From the NCBI RefSeq assembly GCF_000526715.1, contig NZ_JAGP01000001.1:434001-498000 (forward strand): a stretch of 64,000 nt of DNA. Direction: 5' to 3'. Positions 17,507 through 26,202 of this stretch are shown here, piece after piece; position 1 is the stretch's first letter, and each line of letters opens with the position of its first letter. A program made the position numbers and the translations under genes. The notes below the pieces were generated by a model. That model was not told the DNA's origin and did no database searches. It worked only from the letters and a program-made list of their open reading frames with translations. The stretch is from Hydrogenovibrio kuenenii DSM 12350. GTDB taxonomy: Bacteria > Pseudomonadota > Gammaproteobacteria > Thiomicrospirales > Thiomicrospiraceae.

Positions 17507-18169
17507 TTGCAAAACGAATTTTGGCATCAAATGTGGGCATCTGGTGTAGTCGGCTTTCATCAACCCGAAGTCAATCCCTATCTCAAAAACTACTGGCACA
17601 AGTTATTACCGAGCGTGGATTCTGACCACGCAGGAGAAGTATTAGTTCCTCTTAGTGGCAAGACATTGGACATGCTTTGGCTCAAAGAGCAAGGGCATGA
17701 TATTTTAGCGGTGGAGTTAAGTCAAAAAGCATTGGATGAATTTATTGCAGAAAATGAATTGCATCGCCGTTACAAAATTCAAGATTTGGAGCACGAACGC
17801 TTCTGTGGTTATGAATTGGAAGCTTTGCGCTTGTTTTGTGGCGACTTCTTTCATTTAACCAAAGAAGATTGCAAGGATATAGTCGCAGTGTATGACCGTG
17901 CCGCACTGGTTGCCCTGCCACCGGAAATGCGAGCGGATTACGCAAAACATTTGTTGGAAATATTGCCTGAAAAGACCCCAATGCTTTTGATTGCAATGGA
18001 CTACGATCAAAGCCTAAGAAATGGCCCTCCATTTGCCGTGAGCGAACAAGAAATACACACACTTTATGGCGAGCATTACCAAGTCGAAAAGGTTCAGGAA
18101 GATAAGTTTGAGCGCAAAGGAGTTGAGACGGTGGAAAGCACTTATTTGCTGATACCGCATTCAAAATGA
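17507..18169 (+). CDS. tpm: Thiopurine S-methyltransferase family protein
   Basis: A 220-residue class I methyltransferase of the TPMT family. Landmarks are EFWHQMWASGVVGFHQPEVNPYL at the N-terminus, VLVPLSGKTLDMLWL (SAM loop), VELSQKALDEF, YDRAALVALPPEMR and MLLIAMDYDQ. Bacterial members methylate selenium, tellurium and thiol compounds, a plausible detoxification role. The TTG at 17507 is chosen because GGAG lies 6 bases upstream and MQNEFWH matches family N-termini; an in-frame TTG at 17495 overlaps the RBS. Confidence 0.9.
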   Translation: MQNEFWHQMWASGVVGFHQPEVNPYLKNYWHKLLPSVDSDHAGEVLVPLSGKTLDMLWLKEQGHDILAVELSQKALDEFIAENELHRRYKIQDLEHERFCGYELEALRLFCGDFFHLTKEDCKDIVAVYDRAALVALPPEMRADYAKHLLEILPEKTPMLLIAMDYDQSLRNGPPFAVSEQEIHTLYGEHYQVEKVQEDKFERKGVETVESTYLLIPHSK

Positions 18170-18180
18170 AAGGAATTTCA

Positions 18181-18276
18181 ATGAATCGTTTTTCAGTACA
18201 AAAAGCACCAAAAATCTACCAGGCTGGGGGTATTATTTCGACTCTTTTAACAGTGCAGCATTACTGTTTAAAATGA
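18181..18276 (+). CDS. Possible 31-aa ORF containing a repeat half-arm
   Basis: A short frame starting with ATG at 18181, 11 bp after the TPMT stop, with AAGGA seven bases upstream. The product begins MNRFSVQKAPKIYQAGG. Residues 11-17 are encoded by the half palindrome at 18210-18230, and the last 44 bp overlap the convergent lipoprotein gene. It may be the remains of a gene truncated by repeat insertion, or chance. Confidence 0.25.
   Translation: MNRFSVQKAPKIYQAGGIISTLLTVQHYCLK
18210..18230 (+). repeat. Palindromic repeat, half copy (right arm only)
   Basis: AAAAATCTACCAGGCTGGGG matches the right arm of the family, with the G-to-A change also present in the composite copy at 20436. No left arm lies within the upstream 40 bp. 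It is again between convergent gene ends. Confidence 0.7.
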
Positions 18277-19126
18277 CGTTCGCGTAATGATGTTTTTGAA
18301 TGTAATTAACTGTAAGCTCAATTAACTCTTTCTTGAAGGCTTTCATTTGATCTTCAGGCAAATTTTCCCCAAAAAACGACTTTAACTGAGGTGAATAAAA
18401 ACTTACTAGAATCGCTTTATCAATTGGAAAATAGTGTCCCAAATTACACTCATTTCGATAGTTAAAAACGGTTTTATTTAACGGACTCTTTTCTGCATTT
18501 TTATCTGGAATAAGCCCTTCCAGTAAAGCATTTTGTAAATAGCAGTAATCGCTTGCCTTTAAAAAATTAGAAATTAATATGTAACGAGCTAAAAATCGAT
18601 CATTTCCCCTAATTATCTGTTTTGAACTAGTTGTCTGACTGTGCAAATAGTCTATAAATTCCCTATCAGACATTCGTGCTAGTGCAGGGTTTCCTGACTT
18701 ATACCATTTAGCTTTGTAAGCAATTTCAAAACGCCAATCTTTGGCAAATAGTAATGCAGTATTAGTCTTCTTCCAGTTATCTACTTTTTGTGTATCTAAC
18801 CCTGTTAAGACTCTTAATTGGACATAATTTTTAGAAATTAAGGCATTTTGCTCTGCACTGAATTTATAAGGCGTAGCAAAATATGTTTGATACCTAATTT
18901 GTTTATTCCATCGCAGAATTCCTGGAGAAAAATTTTTTTTCTGGTCATCATTAAGTAGAGAGTTAACTTGAAGTGTAACCAAATATTTAAGTGGATCTGA
19001 TGTTTTAAGATTATCGTCACTAGGCTTATTTTGAGAACATCCACTTAAGAAGAGTACAAGAGAAAATGATACCAGCCATCCTGCCTGGCATGTTTTCAGT
19101 GTTTTTTGTTTAAGGCATGATTTCAT
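18233..19126 (-). CDS. Hypothetical lipoprotein
   Basis: A 297-residue protein starting MKSCLKQKTLKTCQ. It has a hydrophobic segment and the lipobox LSGC, so it is predicted to be lipidated and moved to the envelope. The mature part is Lys/Asn/Leu-rich and mostly helical, with no family I recognise. The ATG at 19126 puts the signal at the N-terminus and overlaps the yrfG end by 17 bp; a longer frame begins at 19186. The gene appears more AT-rich than its neighbours, so recent acquisition is possible. Confidence 0.65.
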   Translation of the reverse strand: MKSCLKQKTLKTCQAGWLVSFSLVLFLSGCSQNKPSDDNLKTSDPLKYLVTLQVNSLLNDDQKKNFSPGILRWNKQIRYQTYFATPYKFSAEQNALISKNYVQLRVLTGLDTQKVDNWKKTNTALLFAKDWRFEIAYKAKWYKSGNPALARMSDREFIDYLHSQTTSSKQIIRGNDRFLARYILISNFLKASDYCYLQNALLEGLIPDKNAEKSPLNKTVFNYRNECNLGHYFPIDKAILVSFYSPQLKSFFGENLPEDQMKAFKKELIELTVNYIQKHHYANVILNSNAALLKESK

Positions 19127-19766
19127 CGAATGTCTCAAAATTCGGAAAGCCTTTCGGGTCAACTTTGTCCATATTCGGGCTGACATGGGTTGCCGCTAAA
19201 CAGTATTTGATGCCGAAATCTTGTGCGGTTTGTAGCGCGTGAATATTGTCGTCAACTAGTAGCGTGGTTTCCGGGTTGTAAGGGAAATCGTGTTGAATTT
19301 TTTGCCAAATCTCCGCATTTTCTTTGGGAATGCCATAGTCATGTGCGGACACCATGGCGTCAAAATAGTCGCCGATTTCAGTCATTTCGAGTTTAATCGC
19401 CAAGCTGTCTCTATGGGCATTGGTCACCATAATCACGGTTTTATTTAATCCCTTCAATTTTTTTAGAAAGTTGATGACTTCTGGATGCGCCTGAATCATG
19501 TGCTTTAAATCACGCTTTAATTCGGCAACGGGCAGTTGTAGTTCTTGTGACCAATAATCCAAACAATACCAGTTCAAAGTACCTGTTTGCGAGTGGATTT
19601 TTTTATGGATGATTTTATTGGCTTCATCGACGGTCAGATGGTTTTCTTTGGCGTAGATGCTAGGTAAATAGGTCATCCAAAAGTGCCAGTCGAAGTGTAA
19701 ATCCAATAGTGTACCGTCCATATCCAGCAGTACGGTTTCGATGTTTTGCCAAGGAACTATTGCCAT
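19110..19766 (-). CDS. yrfG: GMP/IMP nucleotidase YrfG (HAD hydrolase)
   Basis: A 218-residue HAD-superfamily phosphatase. Motif I is LLDMDGTLLDLHFD, motif II MVTNAH, the Lys of motif III is in GIPKENAEIW, and motif IV is TLLVDDN. The cap contains TLNWYCLDYWSQEL, which is characteristic of YrfG and distinguishes it from Gph or YjjG. It dephosphorylates purine nucleotides. It is divergent from nudE; the pair yrfG-nudE is adjacent in many gammaproteobacteria. Confidence 0.92.
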   Translation of the reverse strand: MAIVPWQNIETVLLDMDGTLLDLHFDWHFWMTYLPSIYAKENHLTVDEANKIIHKKIHSQTGTLNWYCLDYWSQELQLPVAELKRDLKHMIQAHPEVINFLKKLKGLNKTVIMVTNAHRDSLAIKLEMTEIGDYFDAMVSAHDYGIPKENAEIWQKIQHDFPYNPETTLLVDDNIHALQTAQDFGIKYCLAATHVSPNMDKVDPKGFPNFETFDEIMP

Positions 19767-19826
19767 AAAGTTAGGTGCTCGCCGTGTTTTTTTGTGGATT
19801 ACGTTATTAACGTTTAACAGGAGTTT

Positions 19827-20426
19827 TTGTCGCTTTTTAGAGCGGCTTTTCGTATGATTGGTTTTATGAAAAAAGAAAACTCTTCTGAACGCTTTCCTCG
19901 TATTTTAGCGAAAAACCAAACGGTTAAGTCGCGGATTTTTACCGTTGAGACGCTGGCGTTGCAATTTGCCAACGGCGTTGAGGTGGAATACGAACGACTC
20001 ATCAGCTCCAAAAACGGTGCGGTATTACTGGTGCCTGTGTTGGACGATAAAATCGTGTTGATTCGAGAATATGCTGCGGGCGTTGAACGCTACGAATTGG
20101 GCTTTCCGAAAGGCAAGATTGACGAGGGCGAAGGCTGGTATGAAGCGGCAGCTAGAGAGAGTCAGGAAGAGATCGGTTATTTGCCTGCGAAGTTGGAACT
20201 CTTGGATTCACTCAGTTTGGCAGCGGGTTATATGACGCATCATACCCATATTGTGTTGGCAGAAGAGCTGACGCCACAAACCGCAGAGGGTGATGAACCA
20301 GAACCTTTGGAAGTGGTGCATTGGCCACTGGCAGACTGGCATAGCCTATTGAGTCACCCTGAATTTTCGGAAGGGCGCGCTTATGCCGCATTGATGCTGT
20401 TGTTGAAAAACAAGGGATTGATTTAA
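19827..20426 (+). CDS. nudE: ADP compounds hydrolase NudE
   Basis: A Nudix hydrolase of up to 199 residues. The Nudix box is complete: GKIDEGEGWYEAAARESQEEIGY fits GX5EX7REXXEEXG. The flanking ELGFPKG and GDEPEPLEVVHWPL match NudE, which cleaves ADP-ribose, NADH and Ap3A-type compounds. The start is uncertain: TTG at 19827 has AGGAG only 3 bases away, while ATG at 19854 or 19866 gives lengths closer to E. coli NudE but no good RBS. Confidence 0.9.
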   Translation: MSLFRAAFRMIGFMKKENSSERFPRILAKNQTVKSRIFTVETLALQFANGVEVEYERLISSKNGAVLLVPVLDDKIVLIREYAAGVERYELGFPKGKIDEGEGWYEAAARESQEEIGYLPAKLELLDSLSLAAGYMTHHTHIVLAEELTPQTAEGDEPEPLEVVHWPLADWHSLLSHPEFSEGRAYAALMLLLKNKGLI

Positions 20427-20435
20427 GGGTTGATA

Positions 20436-20508
20436 CCCAGCCTGGCAGATTTTGAAACGAAGCACTCGCCGCCCGAAGGGGTAAGGCGAGAAAATCTACC
20501 AGGCTGGG
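20436..20508. repeat. Palindromic repeat, composite copy with inserted inner hairpin
   Basis: Outer arms CCCAGCCTGGCAGATTTT and AAAATCTACCAGGCTGGG enclose 37 bp instead of the usual 2-5. The insert contains CTCGCC and GGCGAG, a second inverted repeat, making a long two-stage hairpin. It lies between the convergent nudE and aminotransferase genes. Confidence 0.85.
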
Positions 20509-20525
20509 TGCTTGGAGAGAAAAGC

Positions 20526-21716
20526 TTAGGCTTGCATAAAGCTGTCGATGCGATTCAATGCTTCGACCAAGTTTTCCATACTGGTTGCAAAAGAGATACG
20601 TAAGTAACCTTCTGAGCCAAACCCTGAACCCGGAACAGCGGCAACATCTACTTGTTCTAGAATCGCAGTTGCAAAATCCGCATCTGAATCAAAGCCTTTC
20701 ATTTTGATGGCTTCTTTTACATCCATAAACGCATAAAAAGCACCGGCCGCTGGAATGCATTTAAAGCCAGGAATCTGGTTGATGCGTTCAACCACAAACT
20801 CGTGGCGTTCTTTGAATGCTTTCAACATGACTTGAATACACTCTTGCGGACCATCCAAAGCTTCTACCGATGCATATTGTGAAATTGAGCAAGGGTTTGA
20901 TGTGCTCTGCGATTGTACTTTGCGCATGGCTGCAATCAAGTCAACCGGGCCACCGGCATAACCAATACGCCACCCAGTCATCGAATAGGCTTTTGAAACA
21001 CCATTCATGACAACCGTTCTATCTGTTAGCTCTGGGCAAACTTGCAAGATATTGGTGAATGGCATGTCTGATAGCAAAATATGCTCATACATATCGTCAG
21101 AAGCAATGATGATGTTTGGATGTTTTGCCAGCACATCTCCAATCGCTTTCAGCTCTTCCGCAGAATAAATTGCACCCGTTGGGTTGGATGGACTGTTTAA
21201 AACGAACATTTTGGTTTTAGGGGTGATTGCCGCTTCTAGCTGGGCAGCCGTCACTTTAAAGCCCTGTTCAATGCCTGCTTCGATAATGACTGGCTCGCCA
21301 CCAGCCAATAACGCCATATCTGGATAAGATACCCAGTAAGGCGCTGGAATAATGACTTCGTCGCCATCGTTTAACACGCCTTGGCATAGGTTGTAAAAGC
21401 TTTGTTTACCACCGGAAGATACCAGGATTTGATTCGCTTCAAAGTCCAGCTTATTGTCGCGCTTGAACTTGGCGATAATGGCGTCTTTTAGCTCAGGAAT
21501 ACCGTCAACGGCAGTATAACGTGTGTGCTCTGTTTCAATGGCTTTAATGCCCGCTGCTTTGATGTGATCAGGTGTACCAAAATCTGGTTCGCCAGCGCCA
21601 AGGCTGATAATGTTGCGGCCTGCGCGACGTAGTTCGGCAGCTTTTGCAGTGATGACTAAAGTCAGGGAAGGTTTGACACGGTTTACTCGATCAGACAGTC
21701 TAGAATTTGAGGGCAT
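20526..21716 (-). CDS. aspC: Aspartate aminotransferase, class I PLP enzyme
   Basis: A 396-residue aminotransferase of the Ib subgroup (AatA-like). Landmarks are LGAGEPDFGTPDHIK, YTAVDGIPELKDAI, VLNSPSNPTGA, SDDMYEH and the PLP-Lys motif NGVSKAYSMTGWRIGYAGGP. The substrate-carboxylate Arg is in GYLRISFATS near the C-terminus. Likely aspartate/2-oxoglutarate transamination; prephenate activity is possible in this subgroup. It is divergent from uvrB across 270 bp. Confidence 0.92.
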   Translation of the reverse strand: MPSNSRLSDRVNRVKPSLTLVITAKAAELRRAGRNIISLGAGEPDFGTPDHIKAAGIKAIETEHTRYTAVDGIPELKDAIIAKFKRDNKLDFEANQILVSSGGKQSFYNLCQGVLNDGDEVIIPAPYWVSYPDMALLAGGEPVIIEAGIEQGFKVTAAQLEAAITPKTKMFVLNSPSNPTGAIYSAEELKAIGDVLAKHPNIIIASDDMYEHILLSDMPFTNILQVCPELTDRTVVMNGVSKAYSMTGWRIGYAGGPVDLIAAMRKVQSQSTSNPCSISQYASVEALDGPQECIQVMLKAFKERHEFVVERINQIPGFKCIPAAGAFYAFMDVKEAIKMKGFDSDADFATAILEQVDVAAVPGSGFGSEGYLRISFATSMENLVEALNRIDSFMQA

Positions 21717-21986
21717 TGTTTTCGGTTCTCGTCCAAGTTTTTAGCTAGAATAGTTTCGTGCTGTTTTGTGTTATATTTAGCAGCTTTGTGAACGCAGCAC
21801 CAAAGTTTTTTTCGATTGGCAAAACGCTGTGTTAAATGTTTTCTCAAGTTTCAGCAAAAACAGAGAGCATTTAACAGAGAATTCGGTGATTCGTTCATAT
21901 GGTTAGACTTGTTAAAGCGCTTCCGACATTTTACAACCAATTTTTTGATTTTTTAAGTAGATTTTGACCTTTAAGAGTGTTTTTTC

Positions 21987-24023
21987 ATGGCGAAAAGCTT
22001 TCAGATTTCATCACAGTATCAACCAGCCGGGGATCAGCCGACGGCAATAGCCGGTTTGGTGGAAGGTTTGGAGGATGGTGAAGCATTTCAGACTTTGCTT
22101 GGGGTAACGGGTTCAGGTAAGACGTTTACCATGGCAAATGTCATTGAAAATGTGCAACGTCCGACGATTATTCTGGCACACAACAAAACACTTGCCGCCC
22201 AATTGTATGGTGAGATGAAAGGATTCTTTCCGAATAATGCGGTGGAATATTTTGTTTCTTACTATGACTACTACCAGCCAGAAGCTTATGTTCCTGCATC
22301 TGATACTTATATTTCCAAAGACTCTTCAGTAAACGAGCAGATTGAGCAACTACGTTTGTCAGCAACCAAAGCCTTGTTGGAAAGGCAAGATGTGGTGTTG
22401 ATTGCGACGGTTTCCGCCATCTATGGGTTGGGGGATCCAGAACAATATCTCAAAATGATTCTGCAATTGCGCTTGGGTGACCAAATTTCGCAACGCGATA
22501 TTTTGCGTCAGCTTTCGACCATGCAATATACGCGTAATGACATTGAGCTCTGGCGAGGAACTTTTCGTGTACGCGGTGATGTGATTGATATTTACCCTGC
22601 AGAATCCGAAGAATATGCCGTGCGCATTGAGTTGTTTGATGATGAAGTGGAAACGCTCGCTTGGTTTGATCCTTTGACGGGGGAGATATTAAGTCGTCCT
22701 ACGCGTATTACCGTTTATCCTAAGTCTCACTATGTCACGCCTAAAGAGCGGGTTTTACAAACTATAGATCAGGTGAAAGAAGATCTGAAAATCCGCTTGG
22801 ACGAGTTGCGCAGTTTGAATAAGTTGGTCGAAGCACAGCGGTTGGAAGAGCGCACGCGATTGGATATTGAAATGATGCAAGAGCTGGGCTACTGCTCTGG
22901 TATTGAAAATTACTCCCGTTATTTATCTGGACGCAATCCTGGAGAGCCACCACCGACCTTGCTGGATTATTTGCCGAAAAATGCGTTGATGTTCATTGAT
23001 GAAAGTCACGTGACCATTCCGCAGATTGGCGGTATGTATAAAGGGGATCGCTCTCGTAAAGAAAATCTTGTAACTTACGGTTTCCGTTTACCGTCAGCAA
23101 TGGACAATCGTCCGATGCGATTTGACGAGTTTGAAAAAATTATGCCGCAAACCATTTTTGTCAGTGCAACACCTGGTAACTACGAAGCGGAGCATCAGTC
23201 TAAAGTGGTTGAGCAGGTGGTTCGCCCGACCGGATTGCTTGATCCTGTCATTGAAGTGCGTCCAGCATTGACGCAGGTGGATGATTTGCTGGGTGAAATT
23301 CGCATACGCGCTGACCTAAACGAACGAGTTTTAGTTACGACGTTGACAAAACGCATGGCAGAAAATCTAACCGAGTATTTGGAAGATCATCAGGTTCGTG
23401 TGCGTTATTTGCATTCGGATATTGATACTGTTGAGCGAATTGAGATTATTCGGGATTTGCGACTGGGTGAGTTTGATGTATTGGTCGGTATTAACCTGTT
23501 AAGAGAAGGGTTGGATATTCCAGAAGTATCTTTGGTGGCGATTTTGGATGCTGATAAGGAAGGTTTCTTGCGCTCAGAGCGTTCATTGATCCAGACCATC
23601 GGGCGAGCTGCACGTAATGTTGCCGGTAAGGCGATTTTGTATGCAGACAAAATTACCGCATCAATGAATAAAGCCATTTCCGAGACGGAAAGACGTCGTG
23701 CTAAGCAAATCGCTTATAACGAAGAAAAAGGCATACAGCCACAGGCATTGAATAAAAAAGTGACGGATATTTTGGAAGATTCGCCTTATGCCGTGAAAGG
23801 TATGAAAAAAGGGTCTGGGCAAAAGGCAGCAGAGCAAGCTGGGCAGTATGATGACAGTGCGCTAGTGAAGATGACACCGGCGCAAATAGCTTCACAAATC
23901 AAGTCAATGGAGAAGGCAATGTTTAAGGCCGCCAAAGATTTAGACTTTGAGAAGGCAGCTCAATTGAGAGACGAAGTCAAACACATGAAAAGTTCTATGG
24001 TCGGTGTTGGAGATTTACGTTAA
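21987..24023 (+). CDS. uvrB: Excinuclease ABC subunit B
   Basis: A 678-residue DNA-repair helicase-like ATPase. Walker A is [14 protein letters not shown] (about 40). The beta-hairpin [12 protein letters not shown] follows near 95. The DEAD-like box is [24 protein letters not shown], and the helicase motifs [26 protein letters not shown] and [10 protein letters not shown] are intact. The C-terminal UVR motif (about 635-670) binds UvrC. The 270-bp region upstream shows no CTGT-N8-ACAG LexA box by eye. Confidence 0.97.
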   Translation: MAKSFQISSQYQPAGDQPTAIAGLVEGLEDGEAFQTLLGVTGSGKTFTMANVIENVQRPTIILAHNKTLAAQLYGEMKGFFPNNAVEYFVSYYDYYQPEAYVPASDTYISKDSSVNEQIEQLRLSATKALLERQDVVLIATVSAIYGLGDPEQYLKMILQLRLGDQISQRDILRQLSTMQYTRNDIELWRGTFRVRGDVIDIYPAESEEYAVRIELFDDEVETLAWFDPLTGEILSRPTRITVYPKSHYVTPKERVLQTIDQVKEDLKIRLDELRSLNKLVEAQRLEERTRLDIEMMQELGYCSGIENYSRYLSGRNPGEPPPTLLDYLPKNALMFIDESHVTIPQIGGMYKGDRSRKENLVTYGFRLPSAMDNRPMRFDEFEKIMPQTIFVSATPGNYEAEHQSKVVEQVVRPTGLLDPVIEVRPALTQVDDLLGEIRIRADLNERVLVTTLTKRMAENLTEYLEDHQVRVRYLHSDIDTVERIEIIRDLRLGEFDVLVGINLLREGLDIPEVSLVAILDADKEGFLRSERSLIQTIGRAARNVAGKAILYADKITASMNKAISETERRRAKQIAYNEEKGIQPQALNKKVTDILEDSPYAVKGMKKGSGQKAAEQAGQYDDSALVKMTPAQIASQIKSMEKAMFKAAKDLDFEKAAQLRDEVKHMKSSMVGVGDLR

Positions 24024-24117
24024 AATGATAAGGTTAATCAATGGAATAGCTCGCGAAGCCCGTGGTATGAATAATAGAAAATCGGGTGAAATGTAGTCTA
24101 AGTAAAAATTTTAATGA

Positions 24118-24999
24118 ATGCTTCTGGTTATAGTCGAAAAGCAATCAAATAGGTCGTTGAGCGTGTCAAAAAATATCGGGAAAGGGAATTTGAAAAACGG
24201 AATTTTGCTAATAGGTTGGTTGGTAAGTGTTTTTACTTGCCAGTTAGTGTTTGCTCAAGAAAGCAATCAAAACTATAAAACGCGCTTTATGCAGGCTGAG
24301 CAAATGGCACAATCAGATACTGAAAATGGCGCTCAGAAAGCAATTGATTTGTGGAAAGCCATGCTTAAGGATTACCCAAATGATTTGGCGATATCCAACA
24401 ACCTAGCGGCAACCTTAATGAAGCAAAAGAAATATGCTGAAGCCCAGCATTATTTAGAATCTGCACTGAATGCTGATCCTAAAATTTCGGTCATTATGGC
24501 GAACCTTAATGGTATTTATGCCTATCAGGCGCAGCTTGCTTATCAGTCTGTTTTCAAACCGTCGGAAATTAAATATCCGACAGGTAAATGGGTTGCTTTA
24601 GCTGGTGAAGCGGTTAAAACACCAGAAAAAGCTCAGATGGATAAAGTGAAAAAAGACATGCAGCGTGTGTTGAATCGTGTTGAAAACTGGCGTATGGCTT
24701 GGTCGGCAAAAGACGTAAAAGCCTATTTGAGTTTTTATACTAATACCTATTATTCAGATAAATTCTCTAGTCATAAAGATTGGGTAAAAAATCGTGAAAA
24801 TAGCTTAAAGCGCCCTAAATATATTAAAATTAAGTTATCTAATATTAAAATCGTGCCTTTGGCAAACCATACTTTCCAAGTGAGCTTTAAACAAAGCTAT
24901 CACTCGAACCGTTTTAAAGATTCAGTGAAGAAGTATTTGGTTTGGCAGGAAACTGGTAATAATTGGAAAATTATTCAGGAAAAAGTGGTTTATGGCTAA
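24118..24999 (+). CDS. Exported TPR protein with Cds6/NTF2-like C-terminal domain
   Basis: A 293-residue protein. A signal peptide (GILLIGWLVSVFTCQLVFAQ) ends near residue 43. TPR-like helices at about 55-135 include AISNNLAATLMKQKKYAEAQHYLESALNADP. The C-terminal domain at about 180-293 (VENWRMAWSAKDVKAYLSFYTNTY to WKIIQEKVVYG) resembles the NTF2-like domain found at the C-terminus of Cds6-type L,D-transpeptidases. It overlaps the next gene, an L,D-transpeptidase, by 8 bp, so the two probably act together in the periplasm. GTG at 24163 is an alternative start. Confidence 0.75.
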   Translation: MLLVIVEKQSNRSLSVSKNIGKGNLKNGILLIGWLVSVFTCQLVFAQESNQNYKTRFMQAEQMAQSDTENGAQKAIDLWKAMLKDYPNDLAISNNLAATLMKQKKYAEAQHYLESALNADPKISVIMANLNGIYAYQAQLAYQSVFKPSEIKYPTGKWVALAGEAVKTPEKAQMDKVKKDMQRVLNRVENWRMAWSAKDVKAYLSFYTNTYYSDKFSSHKDWVKNRENSLKRPKYIKIKLSNIKIVPLANHTFQVSFKQSYHSNRFKDSVKKYLVWQETGNNWKIIQEKVVYG

Positions 25000-26149
25000 T
25001 AGGAAGCAGGTTTTGTTTCAAGCATTTCGCGCGCGAGCTGTCACTGGCTACCTATTGGTAAGTTTGGGTGCTTTAGCGTTGCCGACTGCTGTTATGGCCG
25101 AAAGTGCTGAAAAACAACTGTTGAGCGGGTTTAAATCCATTCACGATTATTCTTTTAATCGAGCGATGCATCATATTGAAACGCTAGCTAAAGAGAACCC
25201 TAAATACCAGCTTGCTCAATTGATGAAAGCAGACTTTTTAGCAATTAAAGCCGGAAAATCTCGCTGGATTGAAGAATACCGAAAAGCTTATCCGAAAAAA
25301 GTCAGATCATTATTGGAAGAAGCAAAAGTTCGTTGGCAAGCAACAGGTTTAACACCTCAACAAGAAACTGAGATTTTAGGGCAGTTTGTTTTGAAGTCTA
25401 GCGCACAACCTTACTTGGTGATTGTTAACTCCATTGCACACCGTTTGTTTCTTTATCAACAAAGCGCGGGCAGTTATCACGAAGTTGCCAATTACTATGT
25501 TTCTATCGGGCGTAAAGGTGCTGGCAAGCAGACAAGGGGCGACTTAAAAACGCCGGTTGGCGTTTATCAAATCGTAAAACAACTTTCTGACCGCCAACTT
25601 CCTGAACTGTATGGTGTGGCTGCGCTTACGTTGAATTATCCAAACCAATGGGATCGAGAGCTTGGGCGTACAGGTTCCGGTATCTGGTTGCATGGTACAC
25701 CACGTTCTACTTATAGCCGTCCGCCAATGGCGAGTAAAGGCTGCGTTGTTTTGAATAACCCTGCGATGACTGATTTGATTCGACGATTCCATTTACCATC
25801 TGAAACACCGGTTATCATTGCGTCTAGCGCGAATGTGAAGCCGCTTAATGCAACAGATGAGATTGCGATGGCAGACGACAAGCAACAAGTGCTAAGCCGT
25901 ATCAATGAATGGTTGCGTGAGCAGCAACAGTATCAGGTAGATTGGTCTAAGGTAGGTGTTTTCCACTATCCTGGTGAAAAAGGGATGTACTATGTTAGCT
26001 TCCCGACGCTAATGGATGGCAAAGAGCAAATGGTTGAACAGTTCTGGAAAAAGAAAACAGATCAGAATGGTTGGCAGCTAGTTTTAAAAGTACAACAAAC
26101 AAGCCCATCACAAACTCATAGTGTTGCCTACGACTTAGCTAGCAGATAG
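24992..26149 (+). CDS. L,D-transpeptidase (YkuD domain), periplasmic
   Basis: A 385-residue exported enzyme. The signal peptide ends AVMAE near residue 36. A helical region follows. The YkuD domain at about 135-275 has the catalytic pattern IWLHGTP followed by SKGCVVLNN, with the nucleophile Cys. The last 90 residues (VLSRINEWLREQQQYQVDWSKVGVFHYPGEKGMYYVSFPT) are NTF2-like, as in Cds6 and the preceding protein. It should form or anchor 3-3 peptidoglycan cross-links, or tether proteins to peptidoglycan. Confidence 0.88.
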   Translation: MANRKQVLFQAFRARAVTGYLLVSLGALALPTAVMAESAEKQLLSGFKSIHDYSFNRAMHHIETLAKENPKYQLAQLMKADFLAIKAGKSRWIEEYRKAYPKKVRSLLEEAKVRWQATGLTPQQETEILGQFVLKSSAQPYLVIVNSIAHRLFLYQQSAGSYHEVANYYVSIGRKGAGKQTRGDLKTPVGVYQIVKQLSDRQLPELYGVAALTLNYPNQWDRELGRTGSGIWLHGTPRSTYSRPPMASKGCVVLNNPAMTDLIRRFHLPSETPVIIASSANVKPLNATDEIAMADDKQQVLSRINEWLREQQQYQVDWSKVGVFHYPGEKGMYYVSFPTLMDGKEQMVEQFWKKKTDQNGWQLVLKVQQTSPSQTHSVAYDLASR

Positions 26150-26156
26150 TTTTTTA

Positions 26157-26193
26157 CCCAGCCTGGCAGATTTTTAAAATCTATCAAACTGGG
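26157..26193. repeat. Palindromic repeat, decayed copy
   Basis: The left arm CCCAGCCTGGCAGATTTT is perfect. The right arm AAAATCTATCAAACTGGG has three changes from the consensus. It lies between the convergent transpeptidase and mpaA genes. Confidence 0.8.
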
Positions 26194-26202
26194 CTTTCAT
26201 TT

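Noticed and set aside
17742-18164. 140-codon minus-strand ORF inside the TPMT gene
   Set aside because: The TPMT frame is clearly conserved; the opposite frame has no recognisable domain or RBS.
19080-19105. CCTGCCTGGCATGTTTTC near the lipoprotein start as a repeat arm
   Set aside because: It lacks the CCCAGCC and AGATTTT parts and encodes the signal peptide of the lipoprotein.
21717-21986. LexA box or RNA gene upstream of uvrB
   Set aside because: No CTGT-N8-ACAG was found by eye. Two AACAGAGA copies and short palindromes are present, but no stable-RNA structure stood out.
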